This document shows positions 1 to 3,832 of a DNA stretch of 6,095 nucleotides, piece after piece. Made by a program: the position numbers and the translations under genes. Each line of letters begins with the position of its first letter. Position 1 is the first letter of the stretch. The notes beneath the pieces were generated by a model that saw nothing but the letters and a program-made list of their open reading frames with translations, was not told the DNA's origin and made no database searches. The stretch comes from an uncultured Candidatus Competibacteraceae bacterium (lineage in GTDB: Bacteria; Pseudomonadota; Gammaproteobacteria; Competibacterales; Competibacteraceae), in the NCBI GenBank assembly GCA_937872125.1, contig CALMNY010000413.1, positions 1-6,095 on the forward strand, in the 5' to 3' direction.

Positions 1-664
1 CCTTGCCATCCTTCTTGCGGATCAGTTTCGCCCGCACCAGGTCATCCGTTCTTTGGCGCCAGCACCCGTCGAGGGTCTGGGCGCGCTCACCCTGGACCGC
101 CCAGGCGTGTTCCCGTTTGGCCAGACGCGCCACGGGGATATCCACCGTGATGGCATATTGGTATCCCTCCGCCGTCAATTCCTTGCGCTGACAGGGACGG
201 GTCGTGGCCGTGGCCTGGATGCCACTCCCCCAGTCGGACTCCCATAGGGCGTGGGCCATCCCGGCGGGGCGGGCCGCGGGCGGCGTGGCCGTGCTTGCCG
301 GTGAAACGTGCAGGCCATCCAGCTGGATGAATTTCCTGAAGATGCCAAGATAAACCACGTCGACTTTGTCCATGACGTGGGTGGTGTAGACGCTGGCAAT
401 GAGGTAATCCTTGCGGGTGGTGCCGGGCAGGAGGGCCTGCGCCAGGTAGTCCCCTGTGCCGCCTTCCAGCAGCGCGACCGCGGTCAGAAAGGGCGCCACG
501 CCACGCCTGGCCAGCGCGCCGTCGGGGTTCCTGATCACTTCCTGATACATCGCATCCAGCCGTTGCGCCAGGTGGTGCCGGACGAAGTGCTGATAGTCAT
601 CCAGGTCCGGGTTGGTGGCGGCCAGTCCACCCAGCAGAAGGGTCACAAACAGCGCGGTCCGCAT
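1..664 (-). CDS. Exported protein with DUF4359-like N-terminal half (3' end outside window)
   Basis: The frame starts at the ATG complementary to 662-664 and stays open for 221 codons to the window edge, so the C-terminus is missing. A strong ribosome binding site (GGAGGAA, complement of 671-677) lies 6 nt upstream of the start. Residues 1-16 (MRTALFVTLLLGGLAA) look like a short signal peptide without a lipobox cysteine, so export to the periplasm is inferred. Residues 17-30 (TNPDLDDYQHFVRH) and the 87-113 block (DYLIASVYTT, then YLGIFRKFI) resemble the DUF4359 family of small exported proteins of unknown function, from memory of the family pattern. A Pro/Ala/Thr-rich linker follows at about 121-135. 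A further region then carries two cysteines (in TRPCQRKE and LDGCWRQR) and a basic end (LIRKKDGK), which I cannot assign. DUF4359 proteins are usually shorter, so this may be a two-domain variant. It is divergent from the AAA genes and need not share their function. Confidence 0.8.
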   Translation of the reverse strand, partial: MRTALFVTLLLGGLAATNPDLDDYQHFVRHHLAQRLDAMYQEVIRNPDGALARRGVAPFLTAVALLEGGTGDYLAQALLPGTTRKDYLIASVYTTHVMDKVDVVYLGIFRKFIQLDGLHVSPASTATPPAARPAGMAHALWESDWGSGIQATATTRPCQRKELTAEGYQYAITVDIPVARLAKREHAWAVQGERAQTLDGCWRQRTDDLVRAKLIRKKDGK

Positions 665-670
665 GGGTCT

Positions 671-677
671 TTCCTCC
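671..677 (-). promoter_or_regulatory. Ribosome binding site fixing the start of the leftward gene
   Basis: Read on the minus strand this is GGAGGAA, 6 nt before the ATG at 664. It is the strongest Shine-Dalgarno match in the left part of the window. It supports the minus strand, rather than the overlapping plus-strand open frames, as the coding strand here. Confidence 0.8.
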
Positions 678-732
678 GGGTTGCCAGCTACCGTTTGCCC
701 GTCGGCGGCGGCCCGGGACCGGGTGCTGGTCT

Positions 733-762
733 GCCCGGCCGGGCGCCGTCCAGGAAGGCGCC
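733..762. repeat. GC-rich inverted repeats in the divergent intergenic region
   Basis: A perfect 12-bp palindrome GCCCGGCCGGGC (733-744) overlaps a pair of GGCGCC words (742-747 and 757-762) that can form a 6-bp stem around a 9-nt loop. The elements lie between the two divergent genes, just before the leader repeat. No T-tract follows on either strand, so a terminator role is not supported. A protein-binding site or chance GC-rich symmetry are both possible. Confidence 0.35.
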
Positions 763-827
763 AGGGTAGCAACGCGCGCCGTCAAGCCTTGTCGCGAGGG
801 CGATGCACACTGCGCCGCAACAACCGG
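753..827 (+). repeat. Leader repeat, copy 1 (upstream of AAA-1)
   Basis: This segment aligns with 3092-3168 at roughly 64 of 75 bases, ungapped except for 2 extra bases in the second copy near the 3' end. The longest exact run is TTGTCGCGAGGGC (789-801). The shared block also contains CAAGCYTTGTCGCGA, with a short dyad (CAA-3 nt-TTG) and a TCGCGA palindrome. The copy ends about 50 bp before the AAA-1 start. Conservation outside the chosen reading frames suggests a promoter, operator or mRNA leader shared by the two genes, but I see no convincing -35/-10 pair. It includes an in-frame ATG (803) discussed under AAA-1. Confidence 0.7.
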
Positions 828-877
828 CGCTTGGCCCCTTTTGCCCGCCGGTCAGTCACTGTTTCGACGAGGTCAGT

Positions 878-3013
878 ATGCACACCCCCCCTTACCAGCC
901 TGATTTTTCCGCCCTCGAAGCCAGTCAGCGGCGGGCGATGCACTACGCACTCCGGCTCGCCCTGGTGTACCCGAACGAGGTGATCCGCGGGTCCGTGCAT
1001 CTGCGCGCGGAGGGAATCGTGTGGCAACTGCTGCTGCCCTTGTTTGACGCCGATGCGCTGAGCGGCTGGTTGCGGGGGGTCGTCCCCGCGGGGAGCGCCA
1101 GCCGGCTCGCCGCCGGCGAGGACCCGGTGGAGGTCATCGCGCGTGATGAACTCGATGAGCAGATCCTCAAGCTGGCCCGGCGGACCCCCCCGGCGGTGTT
1201 GGCCAGACTGGCCGAGGCGGATGGGGTCGGCCCCCTCAATCCCGGCATCCTTGTCCTGGCTGAGGCCCTGGCCCTGCAGGACCTGGAACTGCAGGTCCTG
1301 GATTTTATCGATCAGGTGCATGCCAATTCCTTACGGCTGTTGTTACGGCAATTTCGCGGCACGACGGCACAGGAGAATCGCCGGCGACTCGCGGTCGCCC
1401 TGGGCGTGGGCGAGGCCGCCCTGCGCCGCGCCCTGAACCCACAGGCAGCGTTGTGCCGGCTGGGTCTCGTCGACTACCACCTGGAGAGCGACCTGGAGGA
1501 TTTTGTCCAGCCCACCTCCCTGTTGAAAACCATCCTCGATGATGCGCCGGCGGATGCGGAGGCCTTACTGGACCGGCTGATCGAACCGGCGCCCGCCGCG
1601 GCGTGGGGGTTGAGGGACTTTCCCCATCTGGCCAGCGTTGACACCCAGGTCGGGACCCCCCTGGAACAGGCGGCGCGCCGTGGCCTGGCGGGGGTCAACG
1701 CCCTGTTCCATGGTGCGCCGGGTACCGGCAAGACGGAACTGGCCCGGGCGCTGGCCGCGGCCCGCGGGCTGCGCGCCTATCAGGTGCGGGACACCGCTGA
1801 GGACGGTGACGGCCTGGAACGGCAGGGGCGGCTGGCGGCCTATCTGCTGGCCCAGCGCCTGTTGGCGCGGCGGCGCGATACCCTGCTGATCTTCGACGAG
1901 GTCGAGGACGTCCTCCCGTTTACCAACGCCCTGTGGGACCCGGAGCCCGTCCGGCAGAAGGGGTGGATGAACCGGATACTGGAAGAGAACCCGGTACCGG
2001 CGATCTGGATCACCAACCGGACCGCGGGGCTGGACCCGGCCTACCTGCGGCGTTTCCTGCTGCCGGTGGCGTGCGTGACCCCCCCGCGCTCGGTGCGCCG
2101 GCAGATGGCCGAGCGCCATCTGGGCGCGGCGGGCATCCCGCCGGCGCTGCTGGACGAACTGGCGGCGGATGCCGCCCTCACCCCGGCGGTCCTGGGGGCC
2201 GCCGGGCGCCTGGTGGACCTGCGCCCGGATACCCCGCCGGCGCGGGTGGTGCGCGAGGTGGTCGGTTCGCTGCGCGCTTTGCTCCATGGACAGGCCACGC
2301 CGTGGCAGCGGCCGATGACCACGGCCTTCGACGTCGCCTTTCTTAACCTGGCCGGCGACATCAGCCCGAGCGCCATCGTCCAGGCCCTCGACCGCCGTGG
2401 GCGGGGTACGCTGTGCTTCCATGGTACCCCGGGTACCGGTAAGACCGCCTTCGCCGAGGTGCTGGCCGAGGCCCTGGACCGCGAACTGGTGGCGCGTCAG
2501 GCATCGGAACTGATCTCCCCCTATGTGGGTGAGACGGAGCGGAACCTGGCCCGACTGTTTCAGGAAGCCGATCCCCGGCACACGGTGCTGTTGCTGGATG
2601 AGGTGGACAGCTTCCTGGCCGACCGGCGCCAGGCTCGCCATCCGTGGGAACGCACTCAGGTGAACGAGTTGCTGCAGCAGATGGAACGTTATCCGGGGAT
2701 CTTCGTCGCTGCGACGAATCTGATGAGCGGTCTCGATGGAGCGGCCATGCGCCGGTTCGACTTCAAGCTGCACTTCCGGGCCCTGAACCCCCGGCAACGC
2801 CAGCTGCTCTTTGCCCGCGAGGCCCTGGGCGATCAGGAGGCCCCGGTACCGGTGGACATCGCCCGGCAACTGGCGGCCCTGGAGCAGCTGACGCCGGGTG
2901 ACTTTGCCAATGTCTGCCGGCAACGGGACTTGCTTGGGGAGACGCTCTCAGCCCGGCAATTTCTGCAGCGTCTGCTGCAGGAGCAGCGGTACAAGGCGCA
3001 CGCGACGGCTTGA
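878..3013 (+). CDS. AAA-1: tandem AAA ATPase with two apparently intact ATPase modules
   Basis: A 711-residue double AAA protein of the Cdc48/SpoVK/Vps4 type. About 270 N-terminal residues are mainly helical and include a stretch (about 170-190) resembling a helix-turn-helix or winged-helix module. D1 has Walker A GAPGTGKT (279-286), Walker B LLIFDE (336-341), a sensor-like IWITN and an Arg pair R391-R392. D2 has Walker A GTPGTGKT (516-523), pore-loop-1 motif YVGE (549-552), Walker B LLLDE (571-575), sensor ATN (N614) and RRFD (625-628). The D2 pore loop matches motors that thread polypeptides; D1 lacks that aromatic, so D1 probably supports assembly or regulation. No signal peptide or membrane segment is seen, so it is cytosolic. 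I chose the ATG at 878 because GAGG (869-872) lies 5 nt upstream and because the paralogue's DFSA motif sits at nearly the same distance from its own start (residue 9 here, 11 there). An in-frame ATG at 803 would add 25 residues of unconserved Pro/Cys-containing sequence. The substrate is unknown. Confidence 0.93.
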   Translation: MHTPPYQPDFSALEASQRRAMHYALRLALVYPNEVIRGSVHLRAEGIVWQLLLPLFDADALSGWLRGVVPAGSASRLAAGEDPVEVIARDELDEQILKLARRTPPAVLARLAEADGVGPLNPGILVLAEALALQDLELQVLDFIDQVHANSLRLLLRQFRGTTAQENRRRLAVALGVGEAALRRALNPQAALCRLGLVDYHLESDLEDFVQPTSLLKTILDDAPADAEALLDRLIEPAPAAAWGLRDFPHLASVDTQVGTPLEQAARRGLAGVNALFHGAPGTGKTELARALAAARGLRAYQVRDTAEDGDGLERQGRLAAYLLAQRLLARRRDTLLIFDEVEDVLPFTNALWDPEPVRQKGWMNRILEENPVPAIWITNRTAGLDPAYLRRFLLPVACVTPPRSVRRQMAERHLGAAGIPPALLDELAADAALTPAVLGAAGRLVDLRPDTPPARVVREVVGSLRALLHGQATPWQRPMTTAFDVAFLNLAGDISPSAIVQALDRRGRGTLCFHGTPGTGKTAFAEVLAEALDRELVARQASELISPYVGETERNLARLFQEADPRHTVLLLDEVDSFLADRRQARHPWERTQVNELLQQMERYPGIFVAATNLMSGLDGAAMRRFDFKLHFRALNPRQRQLLFAREALGDQEAPVPVDIARQLAALEQLTPGDFANVCRQRDLLGETLSARQFLQRLLQEQRYKAHATA
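2099..2262 (+). repeat. 164-bp perfect direct repeat, copy in AAA-1
   Basis: This stretch is identical at every base to 5084-5247 in AAA-2. It encodes about 54 residues from RQMAERHL to VVREVV, the helical lid that follows D1. On both sides the genes differ at many silent and replacement positions. Identity at third positions confined to one block indicates recent gene conversion or recombination between the paralogues rather than selection on the protein alone. Confidence 0.95.
2663..2738 (+). repeat. Second near-identical patch, copy in AAA-1
   Basis: Identical runs of 26 bp (2663-2688) and 46 bp (2693-2738) are separated by 4 bases with 3 mismatches. The partner is 5651-5726. The patch encodes the D2 segment from NELLQQMER through the sensor ATN to MSGLD. 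Flanking codons are diverged. This is a smaller or older conversion tract, or strong protein constraint combined with limited drift. Confidence 0.85.
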
Positions 3014-3180
3014 CGGGGGGGCCGGGAGGAGGGGCGGTGGCAGGACAGGGGTGCTCTGGGCTGAGTGGGCTGAAGGGTATGCCGGTGGCCTGGAAGGTGC
3101 CAGGGCAGCAACGGGCTACGTCAAGCTTTGTCGCGAGGGCAATGGATACTGCGCGGATCAACAGCCGGAGATCAACGCCC
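3014..3180 (+). other. Spacer between AAA-1 and the small gene
   Basis: The first 77 bp after the AAA-1 stop are G-rich on the plus strand. I find no strong hairpin followed by a T-run, so read-through from AAA-1 into the small gene is possible. The rest is the second leader repeat and the ribosome binding site of the next gene. No separate gene is evident. Confidence 0.6.
3092..3168 (+). repeat. Leader repeat, copy 2 (upstream of the small gene)
   Basis: This is the partner of the segment at 753-827, with the same order of shared words: GCCAGGG, AGCAACG, GTCAAGC, TTGTCGCGAGGGC, ACTGCGC, then CAACA-1 nt-CCGG. The copy ends 12 nt before the start codon at 3181, closer to its gene than copy 1. 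GGATACT (3144-3150) could be a weak -10 element with no good -35. Duplicated placement suggests that AAA-1 and the small gene share one regulatory input, or that the segment marks the boundary of a duplicated unit. Confidence 0.7.
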
Positions 3181-3597
3181 ATGCCTCATCACGATCGTTA
3201 TCTGTCTTCGCGCGAACTGCTCAATCGCATCGGCCTCAGCGAGGACACCCCCTCGTTGCTGCTTGACGAGGATCTCGACACGTTCGACAGCGATCTGGCG
3301 CCGGTGCTGCTGGAGCGCTATCAGCAATTACAGGTGCGTCATCAGTTCGCCCCCGGCGACCTGGTGACCTGGAAACCGGGACTGTGCAACCGCCGGGCGC
3401 CCAAGCCGGGACAGCCGGCAGTGGTGATCGAGGTGCTGGAGCAGCCGGTGTTCGACAGCGAAATCATCAGCGGCAGCACCTACTTCCGTGAGCCCCTTGA
3501 CATCATTCTGGGGGTGATCTGGGACGAGGAGCACGGACGCGGCGACTTTGTCACCTTTCACTTCAACAGTCAGTACTTCGAATTCTACCGGGGCTGA
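3181..3597 (+). CDS. Unrecognised 138-residue soluble protein between the AAA paralogues
   Basis: I do not recognise the family with confidence. Residues 1-50 are probably helical and acidic (SSRELLNRIG, then LLLDEDLDTFDSDLAP and LLERYQQL). Residues 58-138 look beta-rich, with motifs PGDLVTWKPGL (59-68), PAVVIEVLE (79-87), DIILGVIWDE (107-116) and DFVTFHFNSQYFEFYRG (122-138), suggesting a small barrel-like fold ending in an aromatic tail. There is one cysteine (C69) and no signal peptide or membrane segment, so it is cytosolic. The start at 3181 is preceded by GGAG (3167-3170) with a longish 10-nt spacing. An in-frame ATG at 3142 would add 13 residues and has GAGGG only 2 nt before it, too close to work well. 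Its place between two AAA genes and its low complexity-free sequence make an adaptor, regulator or substrate of the ATPases plausible, but this rests on context alone. Confidence 0.88.
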   Translation: MPHHDRYLSSRELLNRIGLSEDTPSLLLDEDLDTFDSDLAPVLLERYQQLQVRHQFAPGDLVTWKPGLCNRRAPKPGQPAVVIEVLEQPVFDSEIISGSTYFREPLDIILGVIWDEEHGRGDFVTFHFNSQYFEFYRG

Positions 3598-3606
3598 TCG
3601 CCCCTG

Positions 3607-3672
3607 GCTCCCCTGACGGGGAGCGCGGCGGCGGTCAGCGCCGCCCAGCCGGCGCCCCGGGCGGGGTGCCGG
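3607..3672 (+). terminator. Three consecutive hairpins after the small gene
   Basis: Hairpin 1 is GCTCCCC/GGGGAGC (3607-3613 with 3618-3624, loop TGAC). Hairpin 2 is GGCGGCG/CGCCGCC (3627-3633 with 3639-3645, loop 5 nt). Hairpin 3 is CCGGCGCCCC/GGGGTGCCGG (3649-3658 with 3663-3672, one G-U pair, loop 4 nt). They begin 10 nt after the stop codon at 3597, where a terminator or attenuator would sit. None is followed directly by a long T-run, although CTCTTTAAC lies a few bases beyond hairpin 3. They could instead stabilise the upstream mRNA or separate expression of AAA-2 from the small gene. Confidence 0.5.
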
Positions 3673-3676
3673 GAAC

Positions 3677-3688
3677 GCTCTTTAACAA
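3677..3688 (+). promoter_or_regulatory. boxA-like antitermination motif
   Basis: GCTCTTTAACAA closely matches the boxA element (TGCTCTTTAACA) of proteobacterial rRNA leaders, where NusB/NusE bind the nascent RNA and resist termination. It sits 4 nt after the third hairpin, and in rRNA leaders a hairpin also precedes boxA. No rRNA gene follows; the next gene is AAA-2. The site may let polymerase pass the hairpins or protect a long leader. The sequence match is direct; the function is inferred. Confidence 0.5.
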
Positions 3689-3820
3689 TCTGACGAACTG
3701 AACCCGGTGCGGCCTCGCGGCCGCCGCCGGTTGCTGTTGCCGCACGCCGGCCGGTCTGCCGTGGCCGGCCCTGACGCGAACCCGTTCGCCGTGAGCGTTT
3801 CACTGAGCCCAATTTTTTTC

Positions 3821-3825
3821 AGGAG
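3821..3825 (+). promoter_or_regulatory. Ribosome binding site fixing the AAA-2 start
   Basis: AGGAG lies 7 nt before the ATG at 3833 and just after a run of seven T residues. This is the best Shine-Dalgarno site on the plus strand of the window, better than that of AAA-1 (GAGG) or of the small gene (GGAG at 10 nt). It excludes the upstream in-frame GTG at 3707 as the likely start. Confidence 0.85.
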
Positions 3826-3832
3826 ATTGCCT

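Larger units (their letters stand above)
3598..3832 (+). other. 235-bp spacer before AAA-2 with structured leader
   Basis: This contains, in order, three GC-rich hairpins (3607-3672), a boxA-like motif (3677-3688), about 120 bp in which I see no clear element, a seven-T run (3813-3819) and the AAA-2 ribosome binding site. No gene is supported here. A GTG at 3707 is in frame with AAA-2 but has no ribosome binding site. Confidence 0.6.

Noticed and set aside
308..769. Plus-strand open frame of 153 codons in the left region
   Set aside because: It overlaps the minus-strand exported-protein gene, which has a signal peptide and a strong ribosome binding site. The plus-strand frame has neither and gives a Gly/Arg-rich product.
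1565..2923. Long antisense open frame (452 codons) opposite AAA-1
   Set aside because: It has the same cause and composition as the antisense frame opposite AAA-2. The similarity between the two antisense products merely reflects the paralogy of the sense genes.
753..3168. Insertion sequence or transposon bounded by the leader repeats
   Set aside because: The repeats are direct and imperfect, with no terminal inverted repeats. The enclosed gene is an AAA ATPase rather than a transposase, and no target-site duplication was seen.
3707..3832. N-terminal extension of AAA-2 from a GTG at 3707
   Set aside because: There is no ribosome binding site at the GTG, and the extension is Arg/Pro-rich and unmatched in AAA-1. 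The ATG at 3833 has AGGAG at ideal spacing and aligns with the AAA-1 start.
3677..3832. Start of an rRNA operon, suggested by the boxA motif
   Set aside because: No 16S rRNA sequence follows; the next feature is the AAA-2 coding region.
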